Shown: positions 1 to 9,179 of the stretch, piece after piece
Layout: each line of letters opens with the position of its first letter
Position numbering within the stretch: position 1 is the first letter of the stretch
Assembly: GCA_016192345.1 (NCBI GenBank)
Contig: JACPUH010000042.1
Coordinates: 1-40,438, forward strand
Origin: Ignavibacteriales bacterium
Lineage (GTDB): Bacteria > Bacteroidota > Ignavibacteria > UBA10030
DNA: 40,438 nucleotides
Reading direction: 5' to 3'
Notes under the pieces: generated by a model
What the model saw: only the letters and a program-made list of their open reading frames with translations
Told to the model about the DNA's origin: nothing
Database searches by the model: none
Position numbers and translations under genes: made by a program

Positions 1-397
1 AGATCTTGATATCGTGTTCATCGGTGACAAAACCGTTCTGCACCCAGAAACTATCAACCACCGTGAAGGTTGAATCCATCGCGAAGAACTTCCTCGAGGC
101 GTAGTCAAAGTAGGTCAGCAAGCCGTTCTCATGCACCTTGAAATCCGTGCACGTCGACGGAGTTTTTTTAAAGTACACGGGCTTGCCATGGTTGTCATAG
201 ATGACAAGATAGGAGTTTCCTGTGCCCCAATAGGGGACGGCCGCAAAAATATACCCCTCGGCGGTGCTCTTCAGGGTGGTGATTGTCGGTAAAGGGAGAT
301 CGGCCGGAATGCCGTCCGGGGTACTACGGTGCACCCGGTCTTGACCGGAGAGGATATTCGAAAAAACAATAAGGATATGGATGAATGACAGTCTCAC
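1..397 (-). CDS. Arylsulfotransferase-like secreted protein, N-terminal part (runs off the left edge)
   Basis: An open frame of 132 codons enters from the left edge on the minus strand; the 3' part lies outside the window. The start is taken as GTG at 397, the first start codon after an in-frame TGA; it is followed by a hydrophobic signal-like stretch (residues 2-18, RLSFIHILIVFSNILSG). The mature part reads like the first propeller blades of the arylsulfotransferase (ASST) families: a blade ending in NSYLVIYDNHGKPVY, then DFKVHENGLLTYFD, a FFAMDSTFTVVDSF segment and the V-T-D-E-H-D motif, where family members keep a D-x-H-D/E. Family members move sulfate between phenolic compounds or are uncharacterised secreted propellers. 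The catalytic His lies further on and is not seen, so activity cannot be judged. The Shine-Dalgarno sequence is weak. Confidence 0.62.
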   Translation of the reverse strand, partial: MRLSFIHILIVFSNILSGQDRVHRSTPDGIPADLPLPTITTLKSTAEGYIFAAVPYWGTGNSYLVIYDNHGKPVYFKKTPSTCTDFKVHENGLLTYFDYASRKFFAMDSTFTVVDSFWVQNGFVTDEHDIKI

Positions 398-1244
398 GTC
401 GTTCTCGTCTGAACAGGATCAGACTCTGTCTCGCCGTGGTTTGGGCAGCTCGGCCGAAACCTGAGTCTTCCAACGCGATGGCGCTTCTGGTATTGGAGCA
501 ATCCTGCAAAGCAAAGGGACTGCGAGCCATCGTTTCGATAATTTCAAGGAAGCAAGAGAGCGGAGAAATCGGGATCAATGCGTACTAACTTGACCCATCA
601 CACCAGGCGATCCATTGCATTCCGTCACAAGGAGACAATCTGTTGTTGGCCCGTGGAAAATGAAATACCATTGATGATTCTCTTAATCGAATAAATATAG
701 CCGCGGGTCGGAGGATTGGATACACCATGGAACTTTCCGGGATGGGGAGGCTGAGGTTGAAAGGTCTCCCGCAGGGCACAATTGAAGGGAGACATCCTTA
801 TCTACCACGGCGTACATGTCATCACATCGGATAACGCCCATTTTGAGACGTTATTGTTCTGGGAGTGAGTCAACGATAGGCCATTGGGCCGACACGGCGC
901 GTGTTTGAAAACCAAGAACCGAATCTGACACCGGTGATGAGCAATGTAGTTGTTGTCCGGGTCAGAGAATACATGAGGCAACGAAACCGCTTCACAAACT
1001 GTGCCGTACGACTGATGGAGACGCAAACAATCTGTAAAGAAAAAACCCCAAGCCAATGAGTAACTGACTACCATATTTGAGAATCAGAATCATCATCGTT
1101 CTTGATTATAATAAGCCGAGGTTATACAACTGGTGGGCGTGTCACGTCTCGGCGGGGACATCGTTCTTGGAATTGAAAAAACCAGTCGCGGAGGGGCAAA
1201 TCGTGGTTTCTTACTTTGGGGAAACTACCGGAGGATGGTCTGCA
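398..1244. other. Gene-free stretch of about 850 bp
   Basis: Only short open frames without recognisable protein character occur here on either strand, and none has a convincing ribosome binding site together with a plausible product. No tRNA, repeat array or clear terminator was seen. It separates the arylsulfotransferase-like gene from the end of the long minus-strand gene series. It may contain gene remnants too decayed to recognise by eye. Confidence 0.5.
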
Positions 1245-2021
1245 CTAGGTCATCCCCCACACGACGAGTGCTCCCGTCAGGGCGCAGAACCAGTTGACCA
1301 GATCGTTGTTGATCCATCGAAACCCTTTCTCGCGATCAGCCTGCCGATCACAGTGCATCATTCGCTCGGTCAGTGAGCCGCACACGGAACACCGGTATTG
1401 AGCTTGGAGCGTGGCTCCCAGAAAGCTATCGACCAGGCTCGCCACCATCCCTGCCACGACGACGGAAAAGGCAGTCCTCACATCGCCGAACCAGTAGTAT
1501 CCGCTGAGAGCAATCACAAGTGCGCCGGCACCTCCGGCAAGAACCCCTTCATTCGAAATCCCACCGCTGGTTCCAGGGGGCACGGGTTTGAGGGTAACCA
1601 CCGACGTTGTCCCTCCTCCCGCCAGCACACCGATCTCCGTCCCCCATGTATCCGCCGTGACGGCTGCAAGGGCTCCCAGATAATAGGGATAGAACTCGTA
1701 CTCCGGAAAGAAGAAAGAGAGGGCTGCGATGAAACCGGCGATCCCTCCGTTCGCCATCACCTGACCCGCATCCCTCGCCCCCGTCTTTTCAAACATCAGT
1801 TCGAACCGGGCTTTACGGCTCCTGCCAAGTTTCGACAGAAGGCTCGAGAGGAGGAAAAATGTCAGAATGGGGATGGTCCATTGCCAGCCACCGACACCAT
1901 AAATAACGACGGCGAGGACAAGCGTGGTCAGGGAGCCGCGGAGGGTGAGAAAACGGGCGAGGAAGGAGGCAAGAGCGATCAGGGAACCGAATAACGCGGC
2001 CAGGACAAATTGGTCAGCCAT
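1245..2021 (-). CDS. DUF92 family integral membrane protein (TIGR00297 / VTE6-like)
   Basis: The 258-residue protein has about six hydrophobic segments and the conserved features of the DUF92 family (Pfam PF01940): GARDAGQVMANGG near residue 85, AAVTADTWGTEIGVL near residue 120, GISNEGVLAGG near residue 155, and a C-terminal cysteine pair CSVCG followed by WINNDLVNW. Plant and cyanobacterial members (VTE6) are phytyl-phosphate kinases; the role in non-phototrophic bacteria is not established, although a polyprenyl-phosphate-related function is a reasonable guess. It is the last gene of the minus-strand series, 57 nt after holA. The ATG at 2021 fits the family N-terminus; its Shine-Dalgarno sequence is weak. 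Confidence 0.85.
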   Translation of the reverse strand: MADQFVLAALFGSLIALASFLARFLTLRGSLTTLVLAVVIYGVGGWQWTIPILTFFLLSSLLSKLGRSRKARFELMFEKTGARDAGQVMANGGIAGFIAALSFFFPEYEFYPYYLGALAAVTADTWGTEIGVLAGGGTTSVVTLKPVPPGTSGGISNEGVLAGGAGALVIALSGYYWFGDVRTAFSVVVAGMVASLVDSFLGATLQAQYRCSVCGSLTERMMHCDRQADREKGFRWINNDLVNWFCALTGALVVWGMT

Positions 2022-2078
2022 GGCAAGAGCCCTTCTTGTGCCTTTTTGTGGTGACCCCCTCTTTCTTTGAGGCCGCTT

Positions 2079-3104
2079 CTAAGCAGACGCGCGGAGATGC
2101 TCAAAGGAACCGTTGATCAGGGCGACGACAAGCAGATCCATCAGGAGATGGGGATCGCGGGACGTGGACTTCAGCATCGTATCGGCCTCGAGGAGGGCCT
2201 TCAGCGCGTTCTCGATCTGTTCAACGGTGAAGTTGGATTGAAACTGGAGCTGTTGTCTTAAGAAGTAGGGTGGGATCCCGATCTCGGAGGCGATCTCTCC
2301 CTCCGGTTTCCTCCGCAACTTCGGATCGGAAAGCTTCCAGAGCTGCGTAAAGAACCGGGCCAGCATGACGATGATCATCTGCGGGGGCTGCCCCGCTTCG
2401 ACCATGCGTTCCACGATGCGGACCGCCTCCCTAGTGTCCTTCTTTCCGATGGCGTTCTGAAGTTCGAACACGGTGAAACCCTTGGAAGCCCCCACAACGG
2501 CCGCCACATCTTCATGGGTCACCATCTTCTTCTCTCCCACAAAAACAAAGAGCTTGTCGATCTCATTCTGAAGGGCCCGGAGCGAGTTGCCGACGTAGGC
2601 TTGCAAGAGCCTGCATGCTTCGGCATTGGCCTCCTTCCCTTGATCCTTGATCCGTTGTGCGATCCATGGCGGGATCTGGTTATCGTAGAACGGCTTGCAC
2701 TCTACCACCTCGGCCTTCTTTTTGAGGTCGGTGAACGGTTTGCGGCGGAGATCCGGTTCGAGCGAGACAAGGAGAAGGATGGTGGAGTCGAGCGGCTTGT
2801 CGATATACGCCGAAAAGATCTCCCGCGAGGATTCCGTGCTCACAAGTTTTTCAAACTCTTTGACAAGCACCACACGTTTCTCTCCCAGCATCGGGAACGA
2901 GGAAGCATGAGCCACGACGTCTTTCGGATCCGCCTTGCTCCCATAGACCACATCGAGGTTGAACCCCCTGTTGGCAGGGTCAACGACACGTTCGATGATC
3001 GCATCGACACACTCCTCGATGAGAAAATCTTCGGCACCATGAAAAAAAATGATCGGTGCAAAGTTCCCGGAGCGGAGCATCGGCTGGAATTCGGTGTAGG
3101 TCAT
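2079..3104 (-). CDS. holA: DNA polymerase III subunit delta
   Basis: This 341-residue protein is the clamp-loader delta subunit, which opens the beta sliding clamp. Near the N-terminus it has the family signature PIIFFHGAEDFLIEE (residues 17-31), followed by the degenerate AAA+ fold with FPMLGEKRVVLVKEFEKL, the L-Q-N-E-I-D-K-L segment of the lid domain and the helical C-terminal collar. The start is placed at ATG 3104 because family proteins begin only a few residues before the YFLHG-like strand; a longer frame from 3167 would add 21 residues without family character and begin 4 nt after the upstream small gene. It is carried along in the same transcription unit as the NSS transporter upstream, with DUF92 following. 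Confidence 0.9.
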   Translation of the reverse strand: MTYTEFQPMLRSGNFAPIIFFHGAEDFLIEECVDAIIERVVDPANRGFNLDVVYGSKADPKDVVAHASSFPMLGEKRVVLVKEFEKLVSTESSREIFSAYIDKPLDSTILLLVSLEPDLRRKPFTDLKKKAEVVECKPFYDNQIPPWIAQRIKDQGKEANAEACRLLQAYVGNSLRALQNEIDKLFVFVGEKKMVTHEDVAAVVGASKGFTVFELQNAIGKKDTREAVRIVERMVEAGQPPQMIIVMLARFFTQLWKLSDPKLRRKPEGEIASEIGIPPYFLRQQLQFQSNFTVEQIENALKALLEADTMLKSTSRDPHLLMDLLVVALINGSFEHLRASA

Positions 3105-3171
3105 AGGTTCTCGAGCTATCAGACATCCGGACACAAACCCAATGGATTCGAGTGCCCCCTCCGTCAAACCC

Positions 3172-3288
3172 TCAGGACTGTTTCGATTTTTCCTTTTCCT
3201 TTGTCAGAGCTTTCATCACGACAAACACACAACCTCCCCAGACAATCCCCACCGTCAGGACCATCACCATAATCGTCAACGGTTCCAT
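3172..3288 (-). CDS. MetS-like small subunit of NSS transporter (38 residues)
   Basis: This tiny gene starts at ATG 3288, only 2 nt after the symporter stop codon, and its GGAG ribosome binding site lies inside the end of the symporter gene. The 38-residue product is one transmembrane helix (PLTIMVMVLTVGIVWGGCVF) followed by a basic tail (KEKEKSKQS). The I-V-W-G-G pattern in a single helix directly downstream of an NSS symporter is the hallmark of the MetS / methionine-alanine importer small subunit family (Pfam PF16951); in Corynebacterium, MetS is needed for transport by MetP. Here it is inferred to do the same for its neighbour. A longer open frame reading from 3519 is a shadow of the symporter gene. 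Confidence 0.82.
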   Translation of the reverse strand: MEPLTIMVMVLTVGIVWGGCVFVVMKALTKEKEKSKQS

Positions 3289-3290
3289 GG

Positions 3291-4778
3291 CTACGCTCCC
3301 GTTCCGGTCCGCAATGTTCGCCGGACCATGAGTTTGTTCAGGAGGATGAACACCGTCATAATCACCCCCCACTGCATCAGACACGTTCCGACACTGTACG
3401 TGTTCAGCGGATTCCACCACCCTTCCGTATCGAACGAGGAGATGGAGAGGTAGAACCACCAGCCTATCAACACAACGACCTGCAGGGGAATGATCCATGT
3501 GATCACGACATTGTACCATCTGCCGATCTGAACATCGCTCCCTTCCCCGTTCACGGCCTTCTGCCGGAAGGAATCCGCTCCATGTTTAATAATGGCAAAC
3601 GAGATAAACCCGCCGCTAATCATGAGCGCGATCCCCCAGACGAAATCCTGGTTTTCAAAAAAGGTCATACTGATCGCCGAGGGGATGCCGAGGAGGAACC
3701 CGAGCACGGCAACGAACACCAGCGCCCGCTTCCGTTCGAGGCCCATATCGACAAACGTTTTGACCGCAAGCTCGATCATCGAGATCAGCGATGTGATCGC
3801 GGCAAACGTGAGTCCCAGGAAGAAAATCGTCGAGAAGAATCCCTGCACCAGGACGCCGCCGGGAAGTTTTTCAAACAATTGCGGCAGAAAAATAAAGGCG
3901 AGTCCCGTGTTGGTGCTCCCCTGTCCCGAGATCAGTTCCTTGATGCCTTCACCGGGTGAGAGGGCAAAGACCGTGGAGAAGATGGTGATGCCCGCGAGCA
4001 GGGAGACGGAATTGTTACCAAACGCTGTGATGGAAGCGTTCAGCGCGATGTCCTCCTTCTGGCGCGCGTAACATGCGTATGTCAGGATGAGTCCCCAACC
4101 GGCCCCCGTATCCCAGGCGTTTTGCGTCAAGGCGGCCAGCCAGACCCTGTAATCCAGAAGTGTGTCAAGATTCGGCGTGAAGAGGTACGCGATCCCATCC
4201 CAGGCCCCGGGGAGCGTCACGGCGCGAATGGCCAGGATCAACAAGATGACAAGAAGGGAGGGGATCAGAATGCGGTTCGTCCGCTCAATGCCGCCGACAA
4301 CCCCACGATAGATGACGAACGCCCCGATCGCCATCGCGAGGAAGTGGAAGAAAATCGGTTCATAGCCTCCGGTAAAAGAGGTCCACAATCCCATGTGGTC
4401 CTGGGTGGTGACCAGGGTTCCGCTCACGGACTGGGTGAGGTATTTGATGCACCACCCGGCCACCACCGAATAGTAAAACATGATCGCGGTGGCGACGAAC
4501 CCGACGAAGGCCCCCATCCACGCGAATTTCTCGCCGGCGATTTTCGCGATAGCCCCGATGTTGCCGTACCGGGTGTACTTTCCGATCGCGAATTCCGCAA
4601 TGATCAGTGGGATCGACCAGAGAAACAGGAACATGACCCATGGGATCAGGAACGACCCGCCACCGTTCTGCGCCACGATGCGGGAGAACCGCCAGATATT
4701 CCCCGTCCCAACGGCAATCCCAATCACCGACAGGATCATACCCCAACGTGAAGTGAAGAACTCTTTTTTTTCCGACAT
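3291..4778 (-). CDS. Neurotransmitter:sodium symporter (NSS) family transporter
   Basis: The 495-residue protein has about twelve transmembrane helices and belongs to the LeuT-fold sodium-dependent NSS family, which imports amino acids or related amines. The unwound first helix with sodium and substrate contacts is visible as GIAVGTGNIWRFSRI (about residues 19-33), followed by NGGGSFLIPW; the glutamine/asparagine-rich helix 7 region is AFGNNSVSLLAGI. Start choice: ATG 4778 sits 5 nt behind a perfect AAGGAGG; the ATG 15 nt upstream would place the start on top of that site. Together with the MetS-like partner directly downstream it resembles the MetPS importer, so methionine, alanine or a similar neutral amino acid is a likely but unproven substrate. 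Confidence 0.93.
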   Translation of the reverse strand: MSEKKEFFTSRWGMILSVIGIAVGTGNIWRFSRIVAQNGGGSFLIPWVMFLFLWSIPLIIAEFAIGKYTRYGNIGAIAKIAGEKFAWMGAFVGFVATAIMFYYSVVAGWCIKYLTQSVSGTLVTTQDHMGLWTSFTGGYEPIFFHFLAMAIGAFVIYRGVVGGIERTNRILIPSLLVILLILAIRAVTLPGAWDGIAYLFTPNLDTLLDYRVWLAALTQNAWDTGAGWGLILTYACYARQKEDIALNASITAFGNNSVSLLAGITIFSTVFALSPGEGIKELISGQGSTNTGLAFIFLPQLFEKLPGGVLVQGFFSTIFFLGLTFAAITSLISMIELAVKTFVDMGLERKRALVFVAVLGFLLGIPSAISMTFFENQDFVWGIALMISGGFISFAIIKHGADSFRQKAVNGEGSDVQIGRWYNVVITWIIPLQVVVLIGWWFYLSISSFDTEGWWNPLNTYSVGTCLMQWGVIMTVFILLNKLMVRRTLRTGTGA

Positions 4779-4852
4779 TCCTTCCTCCTTCATGGTGATG
4801 GGGTGATGGTGAGGCGTCGCACCCGATGTTGCATCCAGACTCTGCCAACCGG

Positions 4853-5425
4853 CTATTTACGTACGATCGTCACGTTCTTCATAACAACATCCTGCACCGG
4901 TCGGTCGTACGGCTTCGACGTCTTCACCTTCCCGATCGCCTGCACGACATCCAGGCCTTGCGTCACCCGTCCAAATACGGTATGCTTCCCATCGAGCCAG
5001 CCGGTGGGCCCAAGTGTAATGAAGAACTGGCTGCCGTTCGTATTCGGCCCTGCATTGGCCATCGAGAGCGTGCCCGGCCCGATATGGCGTAACGTATCGA
5101 CGATCTCGTCTTCAAATGTCCGTCCGTAGATGCTTTCCCCACCACGACCGGTGCCGGTCGGGTCACCCCCCTGGATCATGAATCCATCGATCACCCGGTG
5201 GAAGATAATGCCGTTGTAATACCCCTTTTCGGCCAGCCCGACGAAGTTGCCGACGGTCTTTGGGGTGGCGGCGGCGAACAGTTCCACTTCGATGGTGCCC
5301 ATGTTCGTTTCGATCACTGCGGATACCTGCTGCGAGTCTGTCATTGGTCTCTCTGGTTGTTTGTTGGGTGAACAGGAAAGAAGAACGATACTCAGGAAGA
5401 ATACAGCCACTGCAAATCGATTCAT
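4853..5425 (-). CDS. Cyclophilin-type peptidyl-prolyl isomerase, lipoprotein
   Basis: This 190-residue cyclophilin speeds cis-trans isomerisation of proline bonds outside the cytoplasm. It starts with a lipoprotein signal ending in VLLSC (Cys18), then a short linker, then a complete cyclophilin domain (about residues 35-188): [15 protein letters not shown] with catalytic Arg, Phe and Gln, [16 protein letters not shown], and [11 protein letters not shown] with the Trp and His of the substrate pocket. ATG 5425 has a perfect AAGGAGG in front; the longer frame back to 5482 overlaps uppP and adds nothing family-like. It lies 17 nt after uppP, so the two are probably co-transcribed. The membrane anchor implies envelope protein folding. 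Confidence 0.93.
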   Translation of the reverse strand: MNRFAVAVFFLSIVLLSCSPNKQPERPMTDSQQVSAVIETNMGTIEVELFAAATPKTVGNFVGLAEKGYYNGIIFHRVIDGFMIQGGDPTGTGRGGESIYGRTFEDEIVDTLRHIGPGTLSMANAGPNTNGSQFFITLGPTGWLDGKHTVFGRVTQGLDVVQAIGKVKTSKPYDRPVQDVVMKNVTIVRK

Positions 5426-5442
5426 CGATGCACCTCCTTGGA

Positions 5443-6267
5443 TCAAATGAACAGGATGCCGAGCACGCCGGCAGCCAGGCAATAGAACGCAAACCAGCTG
5501 AGCCTGCCGCGCTCAAGGACTTTGAGGAGAAACTTGATGGCAACGTACCCGGATGCGAACGCAACGAGGGTGCCGAGGAGAAGCTGGAGAATCCCGTCCG
5601 GCACTACCCCCACTTCGACCATCTCTTTCGTCTTGAGAAGAGTCGCGCCGCCGACAGCCGGCAACGAGAGAAGAAAAGAGAACCGGGCGGCCTGCACGGG
5701 GGCAACACCAAGATAAATGGCGGCACTGATCGTCGAACCGGAACGGGAAATCCCGGGGATGATGGCGAGGGATTGGGCGATGCCGATCAGCAGAGCCTTG
5801 ACCCAACCAATCTTCTTCCCCTCCAGTTCCTCCACGGGTCTTTTCAGGCGTGTCAAAAACAGCACCAGTCCCGTAAGGATCAGCATAACCGCAACCAGCT
5901 TTGGATCGGCAAAGGCATGGGAGAGCTGGTCCTCAAACGTCAACCCGACATATGCCGCGGGAATGGAGGCGAACAAGATCAGGATGCCGAAGCGAAAGTG
6001 TTCGCTCGTCCGGTAGAGCTCCCTTACGCTCGAGGGTGAAAAAATCCCCTGCAGGACCGATCGGGTAATGAGCACGACATCATTCCAGAAAACCAACAGC
6101 ACGCTGACCAGGGTCCCGAAATGGACAAACACTTCAAACGTAATGTCGGTCGACGTCGGCACCTTGAGGAGATGTTCTACGAGAACCAGGTGGCCCGAAC
6201 TGCTGACCGGAAGAAACTCGGTAAGGCCCTGGACAAGGCCTAAAATGAATGATTGGAGAAGGGTCAT
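5443..6267 (-). CDS. uppP: Undecaprenyl-diphosphatase
   Basis: The 274-residue polytopic membrane enzyme removes one phosphate from undecaprenyl pyrophosphate, recycling the lipid carrier used for peptidoglycan and other surface polymers. Both BacA/UppP signatures are intact: [15 protein letters not shown] at residues 13-27, with the metal-binding Glu17, and PGISRSGST at residues 171-179, with the catalytic Arg175. Length and the eight or so hydrophobic segments fit the family. The gene follows the outer membrane protein gene by 24 nt and precedes the lipoprotein cyclophilin by 17 nt, so it belongs to the long minus-strand series. Confidence 0.96.
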   Translation of the reverse strand: MTLLQSFILGLVQGLTEFLPVSSSGHLVLVEHLLKVPTSTDITFEVFVHFGTLVSVLLVFWNDVVLITRSVLQGIFSPSSVRELYRTSEHFRFGILILFASIPAAYVGLTFEDQLSHAFADPKLVAVMLILTGLVLFLTRLKRPVEELEGKKIGWVKALLIGIAQSLAIIPGISRSGSTISAAIYLGVAPVQAARFSFLLSLPAVGGATLLKTKEMVEVGVVPDGILQLLLGTLVAFASGYVAIKFLLKVLERGRLSWFAFYCLAAGVLGILFI

Positions 6268-6291
6268 GGAAAATTCTTCACTCCGCCTCTG

Positions 6292-6993
6292 TTAGTTCAG
6301 TCGGAACATGACACCCAGCCGGAATCCGATGGCAAAGAAATTCATGGTGGGGGATGATTGATCGGTCCGATCGATCACCGGGGATCCGTCCTCCCGTTTG
6401 AGGGTACCCGGAAAATCCCAACGGAGGTTCAACCCTATCAATCCGAAAAAATGTTCATCAAACTGCGTGTGGCCGGTCGCATCAAGCATGATGCCGAACC
6501 CCCGGGCGGCAAACTCATCCTCGCTGCCAAAACCGGGAAAGCGTTGTTCAAGCTCTGCCACGTGATATCCCACTCCGCCGCCGAATTTGAGGCGGTGACC
6601 CTCACCCGGCACCAGGCGCTGCAAGAGGAGTGTGGGCATGTGGACAACGTACGAAAACACGGATTGAAAACCTCCCCGCCCCGTTATGGAATATGTTTTG
6701 AGGAGCGCGGCATACTCAAGAGTCAGAATCCAATCGTCGCTGATCTGAAACTCCGGGGCGATGAACAATTCAACGGCCGATGAAAACTCATCCAACTGCT
6801 GCCCGGCCATCGGCATCGACGCGGCATTGATGTAGTCAACCAATGACGGGGCCGAATGCGTCACGACCCCCATCCCCGTGCCGATCCCCAAGAACCGGGG
6901 CGACTTCTCCCCCTCTTGCGCCAAAAGTGTGTCGGTACAAAACACCAGGGCACCTGCAGCCAGTACGCTCACCACCTCACGGGTTACATTCAC
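6292..6993 (-). CDS. Putative outer membrane beta-barrel protein, function unknown
   Basis: The 233-residue protein begins with a signal peptide likely cut after LLAQ (around residue 26) and continues with alternating aromatic and hydrophobic strands rich in glycine (RFLGIGTGMGVV, RLKFGGGVGYHVAEL, FFGLIGLNLRWDF, FFAIGFRLGVMFRLN). It ends in a beta-signal-like strand closing two residues past Phe-Arg, which suggests an outer membrane barrel. No family was recognised. The start is a GTG at 6993 that overlaps the TGA of the oxidoreductase gene in the arrangement GTGA, so the two are probably translationally coupled. Its place between sugar-type oxidoreductase and uppP hints at an envelope role but does not prove one. 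Confidence 0.75.
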   Translation of the reverse strand: MNVTREVVSVLAAGALVFCTDTLLAQEGEKSPRFLGIGTGMGVVTHSAPSLVDYINAASMPMAGQQLDEFSSAVELFIAPEFQISDDWILTLEYAALLKTYSITGRGGFQSVFSYVVHMPTLLLQRLVPGEGHRLKFGGGVGYHVAELEQRFPGFGSEDEFAARGFGIMLDATGHTQFDEHFFGLIGLNLRWDFPGTLKREDGSPVIDRTDQSSPTMNFFAIGFRLGVMFRLN

Positions 6994-9179
6994 AGACGCA
7001 CCGGGACGCCAAGCTGCAGGGACTCCTGGATCGCAAACATCGTGAGGGTTGTCAGGACCAGGCTTTCGAAGGAAATGGGAGACTGGTGGCCATTGACGAT
7101 GGTCTGGAGAAATGCCCGCACTTCCTCCTTATGTCCTTTTTCCATGCTGGAGAACTTGAACTCCCGTTTCTTTCCTTGTTGGTAGAGCGTCAGGTGCTGG
7201 AAGTTGTCGATGACGGCAGATCGGCCGGTCGAGGAGAGCTCAAGGCGCTCCTTCGGCAACAAAGCGTCTCCGTTGGCAAGGTAGGTGATGGTTCCGACCG
7301 AACCGTCGTCGAACTTGATCGTCGCGGCCACCGAATCGTCGTCTTTAACCCCGCGGGCGGTTGAAAGGGATTCAGCGAACACTTTCACCGGGCGGGCCCG
7401 GGTGCAATATTGCATCAGGTCGACGAAATGGCACACCTCGCCGACAATTCGCCCTCCCCCTTCCTGCGGATCGCGTGTCCAGTGTGTTGAAGGAATAAAC
7501 CCCGCATTGACCCGGTAGTTCAGAATAAAGGGACCGACGGACCCTTCGAAGAACCGAGCGACCTGTTGCATGTGGGGAGCAAATCGCCGGTTGAACCCGA
7601 CAAGGAGGATCGGGCCGGATGTTTGTTTGCCGCCGGAACGGTGAAAAGCCTGCAATTCCTTCAGCTCATCGCGCGTGAGGGCGAGCGGCTTTTCCACGAA
7701 GACGTTCTTCCCCGTCCGCAACGCCTCAAGGGCGAGCCGTGCGTGCAGGTTGTGCCGCGTGGCAATAAACACGGTGTTGATCGTTTCGTTCTCAAAGATT
7801 TCCCTGACGTCCGTCGTGGCAAACCCGAATCCGAAATTGCGGGCGACGTTGGCTGCGTTCAACCCGCTCGACGTGCAGACGCCAACGAGCGTTGCACTGG
7901 AATCCTGCTGAAGATGCGGGAGGAGGAAACCCTGTGCAAAGTTCCCCGCCCCGACAAATCCAATCTTGACTTTCGACGGGGGCTCCGCAACGGACGTTCG
8001 GGGGAGGTCGATCCTTCTCGCTTCTCGTTCATCCTGGAACACTTCTCCATCCCCGTAGTCGAGCAAAATGCCGATGTACCGTTCCCTGGAACTTCCTTTT
8101 GCGGAGATCATGGCATAGGCCGCCTTGGCATCGTCGATGGCAAACCGATGGGTGGTCAATTTATGAACATCGATCGCTTTTGTCGCAATGGTACGAAGGA
8201 ACTCCTGCATGTTTCTGTTCTCGGTCCAACGGACGTATCCCAGCGGGTAGTCATGCCCACGCTCCTCGTAGATCGGATCGTACCGGCCCGGACCGATCGA
8301 GCGCGATAAGCGAAAATCGAGCTCCTTCAAAAAGTAAGGACCTCGTGGCAGGTTGAGTCCGACATCCCCCACCAGCACCACTCTCCCCTTTTCCCGGCAC
8401 AGATCCCCCGCCAGCTCCACCGGATCGTTGCTCGCCGTGGCAGCCGTAATGATGACCGCGTCGACCCCGGCTCCCTTCGTCATGGAACGGACGACGTTTT
8501 TCACATCCCCACTCTCCCGGTGTAACGCGGCATCGGCACCACACTCCTTTGCCAATTTCACCGATCCATGATCGGGATCGATCCCGATAACGGTGCAGCC
8601 GTTGGCTTTCAAAAGCTGAACGGTTAATTGTCCCACCAGGCCAAGGCCGATCACCGCGATCGTTTCGCCCAAGGTCGGTTCAGCCTGGCGAACGCCTTGG
8701 AGGGCAATTCCGCCGACGGTCGTGTAGGCCGCCTCCTGGAACTCCACTCCTTTCGGCACCTTGCAGCAGAGGTTCGCCGGGATCAGGATGTATTCCGCAT
8801 GGCTTGCATACCCTGCACCGGCACATGCAACACGGTCACCGGCTTTGAACTCTGAAGGCCCTTCCCCCACGGCAATCACGACACCCGAGGCGCTGTAACC
8901 GAGAGGCGCGCGTGTCTCGAGCTGCGTCTTCACCCGCCGGTAGGTCTGGATGATCCCGTACAACCTGACCTGATCGAGGACCTTCCTGACCAGCTCCGGG
9001 TTTTTCTTTGCCTTCTCGAACAACGAGGCCTTGCGCTGGATGATCGAAGCTTTTTCCGTGCCGGCGCTAATGAGCGAGTAGCGTACTTTGACCAGGACAT
9101 GGCCGGCCTTCAATGCCGGGATGGGGAGCGCTTCAATGCGGATCTCGCCGGTCTTATTATGCTGGGTGACTTGTTTCAT
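6990..9179 (-). CDS. Two-domain oxidoreductase: zinc-type dehydrogenase fused to Gfo/Idh/MocA
   Basis: The 729-residue protein joins two NAD(P)-dependent enzymes. Residues 1-375 are a medium-chain (zinc-type alcohol) dehydrogenase-like domain with the dinucleotide motif GLGLVG at 178-183 and an acidic residue (D201) ending the second strand. Residues 403-729 are a Gfo/Idh/MocA domain with GFVGAGNFAQG at 407-417 and the family EKPL at 496-499 carrying the catalytic lysine. Such fusions recur in polysaccharide gene clusters, often near heparinase II/III or glycosyltransferases, and are thought to act on activated or free sugars; the substrate is unknown. The start overlaps the stop of the flippase-like gene (ATGA) and the stop overlaps the next start, so three genes are coupled in series. 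Confidence 0.9.
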   Translation of the reverse strand: MKQVTQHNKTGEIRIEALPIPALKAGHVLVKVRYSLISAGTEKASIIQRKASLFEKAKKNPELVRKVLDQVRLYGIIQTYRRVKTQLETRAPLGYSASGVVIAVGEGPSEFKAGDRVACAGAGYASHAEYILIPANLCCKVPKGVEFQEAAYTTVGGIALQGVRQAEPTLGETIAVIGLGLVGQLTVQLLKANGCTVIGIDPDHGSVKLAKECGADAALHRESGDVKNVVRSMTKGAGVDAVIITAATASNDPVELAGDLCREKGRVVLVGDVGLNLPRGPYFLKELDFRLSRSIGPGRYDPIYEERGHDYPLGYVRWTENRNMQEFLRTIATKAIDVHKLTTHRFAIDDAKAAYAMISAKGSSRERYIGILLDYGDGEVFQDEREARRIDLPRTSVAEPPSKVKIGFVGAGNFAQGFLLPHLQQDSSATLVGVCTSSGLNAANVARNFGFGFATTDVREIFENETINTVFIATRHNLHARLALEALRTGKNVFVEKPLALTRDELKELQAFHRSGGKQTSGPILLVGFNRRFAPHMQQVARFFEGSVGPFILNYRVNAGFIPSTHWTRDPQEGGGRIVGEVCHFVDLMQYCTRARPVKVFAESLSTARGVKDDDSVAATIKFDDGSVGTITYLANGDALLPKERLELSSTGRSAVIDNFQHLTLYQQGKKREFKFSSMEKGHKEEVRAFLQTIVNGHQSPISFESLVLTTLTMFAIQESLQLGVPVRL

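Noticed and set aside
1077..1376. Plus-strand open frame of 99 codons
   Set aside because: It runs into the antisense of the DUF92 gene and shows no protein character.
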